Below, piece after piece: positions 9,695 to 19,052 of a stretch of DNA of 64,000 bases. A program made the position numbers and the translations under genes. The notes beneath the pieces are model-generated. The model was not told where the DNA came from, searched no databases, and saw only the letters and a program-made list of their open reading frames with translations. Positions within the stretch are counted from its first letter, which is position 1; every line of letters starts with the position of its first letter. Origin of the DNA: Tenacibaculum lutimaris (GTDB taxonomy: Bacteria > Bacteroidota > Bacteroidia > Flavobacteriales > Flavobacteriaceae); the NCBI RefSeq assembly GCF_003610735.1, contig NZ_RAQM01000013.1:36376-100375 (forward strand), in the 5' to 3' direction.

Positions 9695-10210
9695 ATGTTC
9701 AATAAAAATATAAAATTAGCTCTAGCTACATTAATAACTGTATGGTCTGTATATGAATTTACCCAAGGGCATATAATGAATGGAATATCAATACTTCTAC
9801 TTGCTGGACTATTTATTTTATTTTACTTCAAAAACGAATTTATTCTTTTAGCTTTTTTACAGCTACGTAAACAAAACTTTCCAGGGGCTCAAAAATGGCT
9901 AGGATATATTAAAAATCCTTCAGCAGCATTAACTAGAAAACAAGAAGGTTACTACAACTACTTACACGGAATTATGTTATCTCAAACGAACATAACTCAA
10001 GCTGAAAAGTATTTAAAGAAAGCTGTTAAATTAGGTTTAGCTATGGATCATGATTTAGCCATGGCTAAATTACAGTTAGCAGGAATAGCAATGACTAAAC
10101 GTAGAAAAAGAGAAGCTACAAATTTAATGGCTGAAGCTAAAAAACTAGACAAGCATGGAATGCTTAAAGAGCAAATGCAAATGATGAAACAACAAATGAA
10201 GAAGATTTAA
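9695..10210 (+). CDS. Small membrane protein with TPR-like C-terminal half, function unknown
   Basis: A 171-residue protein. Two hydrophobic helices (about residues 8-25 and 27-45) are followed by a soluble, repeat-like helical region (about 60-145) that resembles two tetratricopeptide-like helix pairs, and a Met/Gln/Lys-rich tail. I do not recognise a specific family. The frame is open from 9635, but I chose the ATG at 9695 because a promoter-like TATTTTTG lies just upstream and the extra 20 residues look non-coding. It lies between ccsBA and the BadF-type kinase with no obvious link to either. An inner-membrane scaffold is possible. Confidence 0.75.
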   Translation: MFNKNIKLALATLITVWSVYEFTQGHIMNGISILLLAGLFILFYFKNEFILLAFLQLRKQNFPGAQKWLGYIKNPSAALTRKQEGYYNYLHGIMLSQTNITQAEKYLKKAVKLGLAMDHDLAMAKLQLAGIAMTKRRKREATNLMAEAKKLDKHGMLKEQMQMMKQQMKKI

Positions 10211-10280
10211 TATTTCTTCGTTTTTTTGAGGTTTTTCTAATCTTATTTAATCATATATTTAGCTTATAAAAGTATAAAGA

Positions 10281-11132
10281 ATGATTTTAATTGCGGATGG
10301 CGGCTCTACAAAAGCTGATTGGATTGCTCTTAATGACCACAAAAAAGAAGTTTTTAGAACTACTTCTTTAGGTTTAAACCCTTCTGTACTCACAAAAGAA
10401 GAAATGCTTCGTACAATAAACAATACAGAAGAATTACTTTCAATACAAAACGAGGTACAACAAATCCATTTCTATGGAGCAGGTTGTGGTAGCCCTAAAG
10501 CTGCTGAAAATTTACAACAAGTTTTAAAATCAATTTTTGAAAAAGCTACTGTTTTTGTTTCTGAAGATACTTTGGCTGCTGTATATGCTAGTTCTGGAAA
10601 TAACCCTAGCATTGTGTGTATTTTAGGAACAGGCTCAAATAGCTGTTATTTTGATGGAAAAAAAATGACTACTACAGCTCCTTCTCTTGGTTACACTCTT
10701 ATGGATGAAGCTAGCGGTAATTACTTCGGAAAACAACTCCTTCGTGACTATTACTATAAAAAAATGCCTAAAAAAATAGCTACAGCATTTGAAAGTTCTT
10801 TTGAATTGGATACGGATATCGTAAAAATGAACTTGTACAGAAAACCAAACGCTAATATGTATCTAGCTTCTTTTGCCCGTTTTATGTTTGAACATAAAGA
10901 AGAAAAATACATCAGAAAAATGATAAAAAAAGGATTACAAGATTTCTTTTATTATAGAGTTCTTCCTTTTAAGAAAGACATAAAGACACCTATTTACTTC
11001 ATTGGGTCAGTTGCTTACTATTTCAGAGATATTTTAGAGAAAGTAGCTGCTAAAAACAATCTAGTTATTACTGATGTTATCCAACGCCCAATCGATAATT
11101 TAGTAGAATTTCATAGGAACAACAACTTTTAA
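10281..11132 (+). CDS. BadF/BadG-type ATPase, N-acetylglucosamine kinase-like
   Basis: A 283-residue actin-fold (ASKHA) kinase. The phosphate-1 loop DGGSTKADW (residues 6-14) and the phosphate-2/adenosine region GTGSNSCYFDG (about 116-126) mark the BadF/BadG/BcrA/BcrD superfamily, whose single-domain members in Bacteroidota are usually annotated as N-acetylglucosamine-type sugar kinases. A role in amino-sugar salvage would suit an organism that also has AnmK in this window, but the substrate is not shown. It runs convergently into murF, the two 3' ends overlapping by 4 bases. Confidence 0.85.
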   Translation: MILIADGGSTKADWIALNDHKKEVFRTTSLGLNPSVLTKEEMLRTINNTEELLSIQNEVQQIHFYGAGCGSPKAAENLQQVLKSIFEKATVFVSEDTLAAVYASSGNNPSIVCILGTGSNSCYFDGKKMTTTAPSLGYTLMDEASGNYFGKQLLRDYYYKKMPKKIATAFESSFELDTDIVKMNLYRKPNANMYLASFARFMFEHKEEKYIRKMIKKGLQDFFYYRVLPFKKDIKTPIYFIGSVAYYFRDILEKVAAKNNLVITDVIQRPIDNLVEFHRNNNF

Positions 11133-12382
11133 CAAAACTCAACTACTCTTTCAAGAGCCATTCCTCTTGATCCTTTTACTAAAATTGTACTTTTATTTAT
11201 AGGGTTAAACTTCAGATACTCTGCTAACTCTGTAAAGTTTTTAAACTTTTTGAATTCAGTTGTAGTTTTGTAAAAGTTTTCTCCTACTAAAAACACGCTG
11301 TTGAAATTAAATTCCTGAACTATATCTGCAATCTTTTGATGTTCTTTTGAACTGTACTCTCCTAATTCAAACATATCACCTATAATAATTGTTTTATGAG
11401 CTGATTTAAGTGCTTCAAAACTCTCTAAAGCAGCCTTCATACTTGTTGGATTTGCATTGTAAGCATCTAAAATTATCGTGTTTCTTTCCGTCTTTATAAC
11501 TTGTGATCTATTATTCGACGGAATATAGTTTTCAATTGCTTCTTTAATTTGTTCTGGAGTAACTTTAAAATAATTACCTATTGTAATAGCTGCAGAAATA
11601 TTTGCAAAATTATATACTCCTATTAAATTACTTGTTATTATTTTTTCTTGATAAGAAAATCTAACTAACGGATCAGCATCTAAATACTTAATATCATTGC
11701 TAAACCATACACTATCCATACCTTTAGTATGCTCTATTTGTTTAGCATCATTAGGATTGACTATTACTTTTTTGTTATGTTTTCTAAGATATTCATACAG
11801 CTCAGATTTTGCTTTTACCACGCCTTCAAGCGAACCAAACCCTTCTAAGTGTGCGCTTCCAAAATTAGTTATATACCCATAATCAGGTCCTGCGATTTCA
11901 GATAAAAAAGCTATTTCTTTATGGTGATTGGCTCCCATTTCTACGATACCAATTTCAGTATCTCTATTCATTGACAATAAAGTCAATGGAACACCAATAT
12001 GATTATTTAAATTTCCTACGGTAGCAGTTGTCTTATACTTTGTTGAAAGCACAGCATTGATTAGTTCTTTGGTTGTCGTTTTACCATTACTTCCTGTCAA
12101 CGCTATAATAGGCAATCCTAATTGATTACGATGGTAATTTGCTAGCTTTTGCAGCGTTTCTAAAACATTATCTACCAAGATAGTTTTTTCAGAAGTATTG
12201 TAAGCTTCTTCATCTACTACAGCATAACTCGCTCCGTTGTCTATCGCTTCTTCAGCAAACTTATTTCCATTAAAATTTTCTCCTTTTAGGGCAAAGAAAA
12301 TCGTGTTTTGTCTAATGTTTCTGGTATCAGTATCAACTAATCCGTGAATGCTATATAACTGATATAAATCTTCTATCTTCAT
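11129..12382 (-). CDS. murF: UDP-N-acetylmuramoyl-tripeptide--D-alanyl-D-alanine ligase
   Basis: Cytoplasmic Mur ligase that adds D-Ala-D-Ala to the UDP-MurNAc-tripeptide, the last cytoplasmic step of the peptidoglycan precursor. The 417-residue protein has the ATP loop ALTGSNGKTTTKE, the GIVEMGANH segment, and the AYNANPTSM motif of the central/C-terminal domains. The frame could extend to 12406, but that would start inside the hairpin terminator after gldJ, so I prefer the ATG at 12382 (MKIEDLYQ). It lies downstream of gldJ on the same strand. Confidence 0.94.
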   Translation of the reverse strand: MKIEDLYQLYSIHGLVDTDTRNIRQNTIFFALKGENFNGNKFAEEAIDNGASYAVVDEEAYNTSEKTILVDNVLETLQKLANYHRNQLGLPIIALTGSNGKTTTKELINAVLSTKYKTTATVGNLNNHIGVPLTLLSMNRDTEIGIVEMGANHHKEIAFLSEIAGPDYGYITNFGSAHLEGFGSLEGVVKAKSELYEYLRKHNKKVIVNPNDAKQIEHTKGMDSVWFSNDIKYLDADPLVRFSYQEKIITSNLIGVYNFANISAAITIGNYFKVTPEQIKEAIENYIPSNNRSQVIKTERNTIILDAYNANPTSMKAALESFEALKSAHKTIIIGDMFELGEYSSKEHQKIADIVQEFNFNSVFLVGENFYKTTTEFKKFKNFTELAEYLKFNPINKSTILVKGSRGMALERVVEFC

Positions 12383-12392
12383 CTTGTAAAAA

Positions 12393-12427
12393 TAAAAAAA
12401 CCTCATTGAGATTCAATGAGGTTTTTT
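12393..12427. terminator. Symmetrical terminator between gldJ and murF
   Basis: The stem AAAACCTCATTGA/TCAATGAGGTTTT is flanked by A-runs on one side and T-runs on the other, so it can act in both directions. For the minus strand it ends gldJ transcription, implying that murF has its own promoter or depends on read-through. Confidence 0.8.
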
Positions 12428-12445
12428 CTATAATTAAAACTGTAA

Positions 12446-14149
12446 TTATTTTACTTTATCTGGTGTTGCAGTCTTTCTTTTGTTTAACACCATTGGTCCC
12501 ATTTTATCAGTAGCACATCTAAATCCGATGTAATTAGTTGCCATATACTCTGGGAAGTATCTTCTTTGTGCAGGATCTAACCAATATTCTCTATCAGCCC
12601 AAGAACCTCCTTTATACACTCTAGATTTATCACTAATTAACGTAGTTCTTCTCTTATCGTCATATTTGTAATTCTCTATAGCATTTCCTAAAGAATCTAC
12701 TTCAGCTTCTGGTTTTTGAGGAGAGTTATACATTCTAGACGAACGATCTAACTGATCCTTATCTAATCCGTAGAACTTAGAAGAGGCTTGGTCTCCATCA
12801 CCTAAACTAGAGTTATTCGCTAAGTTATAGTTTCTTCTCATGTACGTATCTTCCTTAGTAATTGGAATATACTTCACACTTCCTGGTAAATCTTTTGCTA
12901 CAATTCTACCATTTTCTAAAGTATCGTACTCCACTTCTCCGTCTCCAACGATCACAACTTTACCATCTTCGTTGATTAACTTTTTCGTGAAAATATTTCC
13001 TCTAAAATAGTTAAAGTCATTTGCTTCTGAATCGATAATTGGTCTGTATACATCCTCTACCCATTCAGCAACGTTACCCGACATATCGTATAAACCAAAT
13101 GCATTAGGTGGATAACTTCTTACTGCGTTAGGAATATCAGAACCATCACTACTCCATCCAGCAATACCACTATAGTCTCCTTTTCCTTGTTTAAAGTTTG
13201 CTAACTGATCTCCTCTTCTACGCTTATCTCTATCACGTGTATACTTTCCACTCCAAGCATATTTTTTTCTACCTCTAATGTTGTTATACTCACGGTTTTC
13301 AAAAATAGCTTTTGCTGCGTATTCCCATTCAACTTCTGTAGGAAGTCTAAATTTCTGTGCTAAAATACCATCTGAAGAAGTTACTTGTCTTCCTGTAAAC
13401 GATCCTTTCGCTGGTTTTGGTTCTCCTTTAACTCTTGGTACAGGAATACCTTTTTTATAAATAGTCGAATCACCATCAAAAATTGCATATGGATCCGTTA
13501 AATACGTATCGGTATCAAAATTATTTTGTCCTTTAAAACTTAATGAATCGTCTTTAAAGATGTTTTTAATTACACCTTTATCCATTAAAATCTTTAAGTT
13601 TAATGCATTTGTACGCCACTTACAGTATTTATTAGCTTGAATCCAGCTAACACCAACCACAGGATATTCTGCATACGATGGGTGACGTAAGTAACTCTCC
13701 GATAATAAGTTTGTATTTCCTAAACCTTTTCTCCAAACTAAGGTGTCTGGTAAAATAGAAGGATAAATATTTTTAAACTGTGGATCTTCTGGAGGGAACA
13801 CATCTTTAGTATATTGCATAAATAAACCATATTCTGCATTAGTTACCTCTACTTCATCCATATAAAAAGAACGTACGTGCATTTTTTGAGGGGTCGTGTT
13901 CCAATCAAACATTACGTCATCTTGTACTAGTCCCATAGTAAAGGTACCACCTTCAATATGAACCATTCCAGGGGGAACATTTTTACCTTCTTTGTACTTC
14001 CCTTTTAAATAACCACCATAACTAGGATCATTAAAGTTCCAACCAGTTAGAGAGGATTTACTTGAACCACTTCCTCCATTACTCTTACAAGAAGTAATCA
14101 GCAAGCCAGTGATCGCCAATAAACTAAATAATTTTAACGTACTTTTCAT
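12446..14149 (-). CDS. gldJ: Gliding motility lipoprotein GldJ
   Basis: GldJ is a lipoprotein needed for gliding and for stability of the GldK component of the type IX secretion machinery in flavobacteria. The 567-residue protein starts with a lipoprotein signal (LLITSC, lipidated Cys21) and a Ser/Gly linker. It then has a formylglycine-generating-enzyme-like fold marked by GGTFTMG, RLPTEVEWEYAAK, YDMSGNVAEWVEDVY and the terminal YIGFRCA. Known GldJ proteins share this fold without being shown to act as sulfatase modifiers. It lies back to back with porV, with 360 bases between. Confidence 0.93.
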   Translation of the reverse strand: MKSTLKLFSLLAITGLLITSCKSNGGSGSSKSSLTGWNFNDPSYGGYLKGKYKEGKNVPPGMVHIEGGTFTMGLVQDDVMFDWNTTPQKMHVRSFYMDEVEVTNAEYGLFMQYTKDVFPPEDPQFKNIYPSILPDTLVWRKGLGNTNLLSESYLRHPSYAEYPVVGVSWIQANKYCKWRTNALNLKILMDKGVIKNIFKDDSLSFKGQNNFDTDTYLTDPYAIFDGDSTIYKKGIPVPRVKGEPKPAKGSFTGRQVTSSDGILAQKFRLPTEVEWEYAAKAIFENREYNNIRGRKKYAWSGKYTRDRDKRRRGDQLANFKQGKGDYSGIAGWSSDGSDIPNAVRSYPPNAFGLYDMSGNVAEWVEDVYRPIIDSEANDFNYFRGNIFTKKLINEDGKVVIVGDGEVEYDTLENGRIVAKDLPGSVKYIPITKEDTYMRRNYNLANNSSLGDGDQASSKFYGLDKDQLDRSSRMYNSPQKPEAEVDSLGNAIENYKYDDKRRTTLISDKSRVYKGGSWADREYWLDPAQRRYFPEYMATNYIGFRCATDKMGPMVLNKRKTATPDKVK

Positions 14150-14509
14150 GTATTTTAAACTGTTTTTTAAGGGTGTCGCAATTTACAATATTTCTAATTT
14201 CTTACAACTAATTTAACTACAAATTCTCTTTTTGCAACCTTAACCTTGCTAGATTACAAACGATACATTTTACACTTTAGTATTACGAATCTAAGAAAAA
14301 GATTAAAATAACCACCTTATAAAATTTATTATTTCTAACATTATAAGAAGTAAATTAGAAACAACTATATAATATATTCTTTGTCTTATCGTTTATGTAA
14401 TACAGAAAAGTAATCCAAAATAGTCAATTTAAACCCTAAGTATACATAAAACCCCGATAATCCTTCAATTAAAATTATATATTTGCTAAACAATTAATCA
14501 AATTTTTAC
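14150..14509. other. Divergent intergenic region between gldJ and porV
   Basis: About 360 A/T-rich bases with no open frame of note. It should hold promoters for both genes. A TATATTTG box (14478-14485) lies 24 bases before porV; no exact counterpart was found for gldJ. In Flavobacterium johnsoniae, as I recall, the sortase gene porU stands between these two genes. No trace of it is visible here. Confidence 0.6.
14478..14485 (+). promoter_or_regulatory. -7 box before porV
   Basis: TATATTTG fits TAnnTTTG and is followed by the porV start codon 24 bases later. No good -33 element was found. Confidence 0.5.
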
Positions 14510-15610
14510 ATGAAAAAATTATCGATCGTATTATTTTTTGTGTGCTTTACCCTTCAAAACAAAGTACAAGCCCAAAATGAAACATCAATAAACACAACGG
14601 CAATGCCATTTTTATTGATTACACCCGATGCTCGTGCTGGTGGTATGGGAGACATTGGTGTTGCAACATCTTCTGATGCTTTTGCAATTTTTCACAACCC
14701 TGCAAAAACTGCTTTTAATCAAAATAGAATTAGCGTTGGTGTTAACTACACTCCTTGGCTTAGAAACCTTACTGACGATATTTTTGTTGGTGGAGGCTCA
14801 TACGTTAATAGATACAGTGAGAAATCTGCTTGGGGTATAGACTTAAAATATTTTTCTCTAGGAGAAGTAGCGTTATATGATCTAGGAGGTATTTCTAATG
14901 GTACAGAAAAACCAAACGAGCTAGCTATTACGGGAATTTATTCCTTAAAACTGAGCGAAACCTTCTCAATGGGTATTGGTTTAAAATATGTACACTCTAA
15001 TTATAAAATTAGAAGTAATGATTCTAGTATAGATGCTGTTAACTCTTTTGCTGTTGATGTTTCTGGTTATTATCAATCAAAAGAAGCTAACTACGGAAGT
15101 TTTAACGGTCGTTACCGCTTAGGATTTAACATTGCCAACATTGGGCCTAAAGTAGAGTATACTCCTGGTGTTCCTAACTTTATTCCAACCAATGCTAAAA
15201 TTGGTGGTGGATTCGATTTTATTTTTGATGATATGAATATTTTCGGATTGAATTTAGAATTCACAAAACTATTGGTTCCTTCTAACCCCGATTCAGATAG
15301 AGGCTGGTTTGAAGGAATGTTTACTTCTTTAGGAGATAGAAGTTTTGAGGAAGAGTTACAAGAAACCACTTGGGCTTTAGGTGCTGAATATTTATACAAT
15401 AATTCTTTTGCTTTAAGAACTGGATATTTCCATGAGAGCCCTAAAAAAGGACAACGTCAGTACTTTACTTTAGGAGCTGGTTTTGCTACCAAGGCATTTA
15501 ATATTGACTTATCTTACTTAATCAATACCGCAGAAGTAAACAACCCATTAGAAAACACCTTACGCTTTTCTCTTTCTTTTGATTTAGGAGAGCTTTATGA
15601 AATTTATTAA
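14510..15610 (+). CDS. porV: Type IX secretion outer membrane protein PorV
   Basis: PorV (LptO) is a FadL-like outer-membrane barrel that receives T9SS cargo at the translocon and passes it to the sortase complex. The 366-residue protein has a signal peptide ending at VQAQN (about residue 22), then the family hallmark PFLLITPDARAGGMGDIGVAT, the FHNPAK segment and many alternating beta-strands to the end. It has its own promoter-like box and a terminator. It is a strong marker that this organism secretes proteins through T9SS. Confidence 0.94.
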   Translation: MKKLSIVLFFVCFTLQNKVQAQNETSINTTAMPFLLITPDARAGGMGDIGVATSSDAFAIFHNPAKTAFNQNRISVGVNYTPWLRNLTDDIFVGGGSYVNRYSEKSAWGIDLKYFSLGEVALYDLGGISNGTEKPNELAITGIYSLKLSETFSMGIGLKYVHSNYKIRSNDSSIDAVNSFAVDVSGYYQSKEANYGSFNGRYRLGFNIANIGPKVEYTPGVPNFIPTNAKIGGGFDFIFDDMNIFGLNLEFTKLLVPSNPDSDRGWFEGMFTSLGDRSFEEELQETTWALGAEYLYNNSFALRTGYFHESPKKGQRQYFTLGAGFATKAFNIDLSYLINTAEVNNPLENTLRFSLSFDLGELYEIY

Positions 15611-15646
15611 AACTCATATTTTTTTTATAAATTCGTGTCAGAATAT

Positions 15647-15676
15647 AAAAGCAGTCTAACCGACTGCTTTTTTTTG
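15647..15676 (+). terminator. Terminator after porV
   Basis: The stem AAAGCAGTC/GACTGCTTT with a short loop and eight T. The upstream extension of the cytidine deaminase frame (from 15635) would run through it. Confidence 0.85.
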
Positions 15677-15691
15677 ACTAATTTATTCATT

Positions 15692-16174
15692 ATGAAGAAA
15701 ATTAATGTAACCACCTCCGCTATTGTTTTTGATAATATTTCTCAATTATCACCCGAAGACGCTTTTTTACTTGAAAAAGCAGTTGAAGCTAGACAAAAAG
15801 CCTATGCCCCTTACTCAAAATTTAATGTAGGCGCTGCAATATTACTTGATAATGGAGAAGTTGTTTTAGGAAATAATCAAGAAAGTGCTGCTTATCCTTC
15901 TGGCATGTGTGCCGAACGTGTGGCTATTTGGAAAGCTGGCTCTGAATATCCAACCATGAAAGTGCTAAAAATAGCTATTACAGCTTCTTCTGAAAACTCT
16001 AAGGTTGATAAACCTGTTGGCCCTTGTGGTGCTTGTCGCCAAACATTATCAGAATATGAAATCAATCAAAAACAACCGATTGAAATCCTATTTATGGGAG
16101 AAGTTGGACAAATTGTAAAAACAGAGTCGTTACTTTCATTATTACCATTTTCTTTTGACAGCTCTTATTTATAA
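15692..16174 (+). CDS. cdd: Cytidine deaminase
   Basis: Pyrimidine-salvage enzyme that converts cytidine and deoxycytidine to uridine forms. The 160-residue protein has the zinc site of the small tetrameric class: CAE (C73, catalytic E75) and PCGAC (C112 and C115). Three cysteines binding zinc is the hallmark of this class. I start it at the ATG at 15692 because the longer frame crosses the porV terminator. In other Flavobacteriaceae it commonly follows porV, so this part of the neighbourhood looks conserved. Confidence 0.95.
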   Translation: MKKINVTTSAIVFDNISQLSPEDAFLLEKAVEARQKAYAPYSKFNVGAAILLDNGEVVLGNNQESAAYPSGMCAERVAIWKAGSEYPTMKVLKIAITASSENSKVDKPVGPCGACRQTLSEYEINQKQPIEILFMGEVGQIVKTESLLSLLPFSFDSSYL

Positions 16175-16347
16175 AGTACCTAAACATCAAAATCATAAAA
16201 AAGGTGATTGCTAATTTCTAAAAAAATAATTTAACCTCCTTTTTTTAAGAATCTAACAAATCTTTAAAATTGACTGTAAATAAAAAGGTTATTGTCAATA
16301 AAAATGTTTTATTTGTAATTACTCAATCCTAAAAATCATTTACTTTA

Positions 16348-17412
16348 ATGAAACTATCAGTAATTACAGGAACAGGTTCCTTCATTCCATCTATCAAAAA
16401 AGAGAATGCAAACTTTAATAATCATGTATTTTTAAATGCAGACGGAACCTCTTTTGATAACCCCAACCCTATAATTATTGAAAAATTTAAATCCATTACC
16501 GGTATTGAAGAGCGTCGTTATGCAAAAGAAGAATATAAAGCTTCCGATTTAGGTTATTTTGCAGCAAAAAAAGCTATTGAAGATGCTAATATTAATCCAG
16601 AGGAGTTAGATTATATCATTTTTGCACATAATTTTGGTGATGTAAAAAAGGATGCTATTCAAAGTGATATTCTTCCAAGCTTAGCCACTCGTGTAAAGTA
16701 TTTACTCCAAATTGAAAATCCAAATTGTGTAGCTTACGATATTTTATTTGGATGTCCTGGTTGGATTGAGGGAGTTATTCAAGCACAAGCTTTTATCAAA
16801 GCAGGAATCGCAAAAAAATGTTTGGTTATTGGTGGAGAAACTTTGTCGAGAGTAGTTGACATCAATGACCGTGACTCTATGATTTATAGCGACGGTGCAG
16901 GTGCTTGTATTGTAGAAGCTACTGACAAAAACGACAGTGGAATTTTAAGTCACGCTTCACAAACTTTTACTAAAGATGAAGCTTATTATTTATTCTTCGG
17001 AAACTCAAACGATAAAAGCAAAGACAAAGACGTTCGTTATATTAAAATGCACGGACGAAAAATTTACGAATTTGCCTTAACCAACGTTCCTAAAGCTATG
17101 CAAACTGCTTTAGACAAAAGCGGAGTTTCTATTGATGATGTTAAAAAAGTTTTCATTCATCAAGCAAATGAAAAAATGGATGAAGCTATTATCAAACGCT
17201 TTTATCGCTTATATAAAAAACCTATTCCAGAAGGAGTAATGCCTATGAGCATTCATAAATTAGGAAATAGTTCTGTAGCAACCGTCCCCACCCTACTCGA
17301 TTTAGTTTTAAAAGGAAACATTGAAAACCAAGAAGTAAATAAAGGTGATGTAATTATTCTTGCTTCTGTCGGAGCAGGTATGAATATTAACGCAATTGTT
17401 TACAAGTATTAA
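16348..17412 (+). CDS. 3-oxoacyl-ACP synthase III family protein (KAS III-like)
   Basis: Thiolase-fold condensing enzyme of 354 residues. The catalytic triad can be read as C136 in FGCPGW, H271 in FIHQANEK and N307 in LGNSSVATV, the KAS III arrangement. Compared with canonical FabH (about 320 residues) it has an N-terminal extension and an insertion around residues 205-235. It may therefore be a FabH paralogue acting on particular acyl groups rather than the general initiator. It stands alone before guaA, with no other fatty-acid genes nearby. Confidence 0.85.
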   Translation: MKLSVITGTGSFIPSIKKENANFNNHVFLNADGTSFDNPNPIIIEKFKSITGIEERRYAKEEYKASDLGYFAAKKAIEDANINPEELDYIIFAHNFGDVKKDAIQSDILPSLATRVKYLLQIENPNCVAYDILFGCPGWIEGVIQAQAFIKAGIAKKCLVIGGETLSRVVDINDRDSMIYSDGAGACIVEATDKNDSGILSHASQTFTKDEAYYLFFGNSNDKSKDKDVRYIKMHGRKIYEFALTNVPKAMQTALDKSGVSIDDVKKVFIHQANEKMDEAIIKRFYRLYKKPIPEGVMPMSIHKLGNSSVATVPTLLDLVLKGNIENQEVNKGDVIILASVGAGMNINAIVYKY

Positions 17413-17483
17413 AGTTTCTTAAATAGGAAGAATTTCTTGTTAAATATTCTCGCAAATCTAAAATGTAAGTACTATTTTTGCGC

Positions 17484-19019
17484 ATGCAACAACACAACGT
17501 ACTTATATTAGATTTCGGATCGCAATACACGCAGTTAATTGCGCGCCGCGTAAGAGAATTGAATATCTATTGTGAAATTCACCCTTACAACAAAATACCA
17601 CAAAACTTAAACGATTTTAAAGCTGTAATCCTTTCTGGAAGTCCATCATCGGTTCGTTCAGAAGAAGCTCCACATCCAGATTTATCTGAAATTAGAGGTA
17701 AAAAACCTTTATTAGCGGTATGCTACGGAGCGCAATACTTAGCGCATTTTTCTGGTGGATTGGTAGCTCCTTCAAATACTCGTGAGTATGGTAGAGCCAA
17801 TTTATCTTTCATTAAAGAAGATGAAGAGTTTTTTAAAGGAATTTCTCAAGGAAGTCAAGTTTGGATGAGTCATTCAGACACTATCAAAGAATTACCTACT
17901 GGAGGGACCTTATTAGCAAGCACGCACGATGTTGAAAATGCGGCTTATAAGATTGAAGGTGAAACTACCTATGCAATACAATTTCATCCAGAAGTATATC
18001 ATTCTACTGACGGTAAACAATTATTACAAAACTTTTTAGTTACTATAGCTGGAGTTGCTCAAACTTGGACACCAGATTCGTTTGTTGACGAAACCGTTGC
18101 TGAGTTAAAAGCAAAGATAGGTGATGATAAAGTTGTTTTAGGATTATCTGGTGGTGTAGACTCTACCGTAGCTGCTGTTCTATTACACAAAGCTATCGGA
18201 AGCAATTTACATTGTATTTTCGTAAACAACGGATTGTTACGTAAAAATGAATTTACCGATGTATTAAAGCAATACGAAGGTATGGGATTAAACGTTAAAG
18301 GTGTAGATGCTTCGGCACGCTTTTTGGGCGAATTAGCTGGATTAAGTGACCCTGAAGCGAAGCGTAAAGCCATTGGTAAAGTTTTTATCGATGTTTTTGA
18401 CGATGAAGCACACCAAATAGAAGATGCCAAATGGCTAGCACAAGGAACGATTTATCCGGATGTAATTGAATCAGTTTCTGTAAATGGTGGTCCTTCAGCA
18501 ACTATTAAAAGTCACCATAACGTAGGTGGTTTACCAGATTTCATGAAGTTGAAAGTAGTAGAACCTTTACGTATGATTTTTAAAGACGAAGTACGTCGTG
18601 TAGGTGCTTCTATGGGAATTGATAAAGAATTATTAGGTCGTCACCCTTTCCCAGGTCCTGGTTTAGCTATCAGAATCTTAGGTGACATCACTGCTGAAAA
18701 AGTTCGTATTTTACAAGAAGTCGATGCAGTGTTCATCAACGGATTAAAAGAAAGCGGACTGTACGATAAAGTATGGCAAGCAGGTGCTATTTTATTGCCA
18801 GTAAACTCTGTTGGGGTTATGGGTGATGAGCGAACTTACGAAAAGGTAGTTGCTTTAAGAGCAGTTGAAAGTACCGATGGTATGACGGCTGATTGGGTAA
18901 ATTTACCTTATGAGTTTTTACAAAAAACGTCAAATAAAATAATAAATAATGTAAAAGGTGTGAATAGAGTTGTGTATGACATCAGTTCTAAACCACCAGC
19001 AACAATTGAATGGGAATAA
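17484..19019 (+). CDS. guaA: GMP synthase (glutamine-hydrolysing)
   Basis: Two-domain purine enzyme converting XMP to GMP with glutamine and ATP. The N-terminal class I glutaminase has the nucleophile C80 in AVCYGAQ and the partner motif FHPEVYHS. The ATP-pyrophosphatase domain has the PP-loop LSGGVDST, and the C-terminal dimerisation region ends in the usual [10 protein letters not shown] start at the ATG at 17484 (511 residues) rather than the TTG two codons upstream. A TATTTTTG box at 17473-17480 almost touches the start codon. The next gene follows after 33 bases. Confidence 0.97.
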   Translation: MQQHNVLILDFGSQYTQLIARRVRELNIYCEIHPYNKIPQNLNDFKAVILSGSPSSVRSEEAPHPDLSEIRGKKPLLAVCYGAQYLAHFSGGLVAPSNTREYGRANLSFIKEDEEFFKGISQGSQVWMSHSDTIKELPTGGTLLASTHDVENAAYKIEGETTYAIQFHPEVYHSTDGKQLLQNFLVTIAGVAQTWTPDSFVDETVAELKAKIGDDKVVLGLSGGVDSTVAAVLLHKAIGSNLHCIFVNNGLLRKNEFTDVLKQYEGMGLNVKGVDASARFLGELAGLSDPEAKRKAIGKVFIDVFDDEAHQIEDAKWLAQGTIYPDVIESVSVNGGPSATIKSHHNVGGLPDFMKLKVVEPLRMIFKDEVRRVGASMGIDKELLGRHPFPGPGLAIRILGDITAEKVRILQEVDAVFINGLKESGLYDKVWQAGAILLPVNSVGVMGDERTYEKVVALRAVESTDGMTADWVNLPYEFLQKTSNKIINNVKGVNRVVYDISSKPPATIEWE

Positions 19020-19052
19020 CCCTCAATTAAATTAAAAATAAAAAAAGAGTAG

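Noticed and set aside
11697..11882. Antisense reading frame in murF, as an example of many antisense frames in this window
   Set aside because: All lie opposite well-identified genes and have no protein-like composition.
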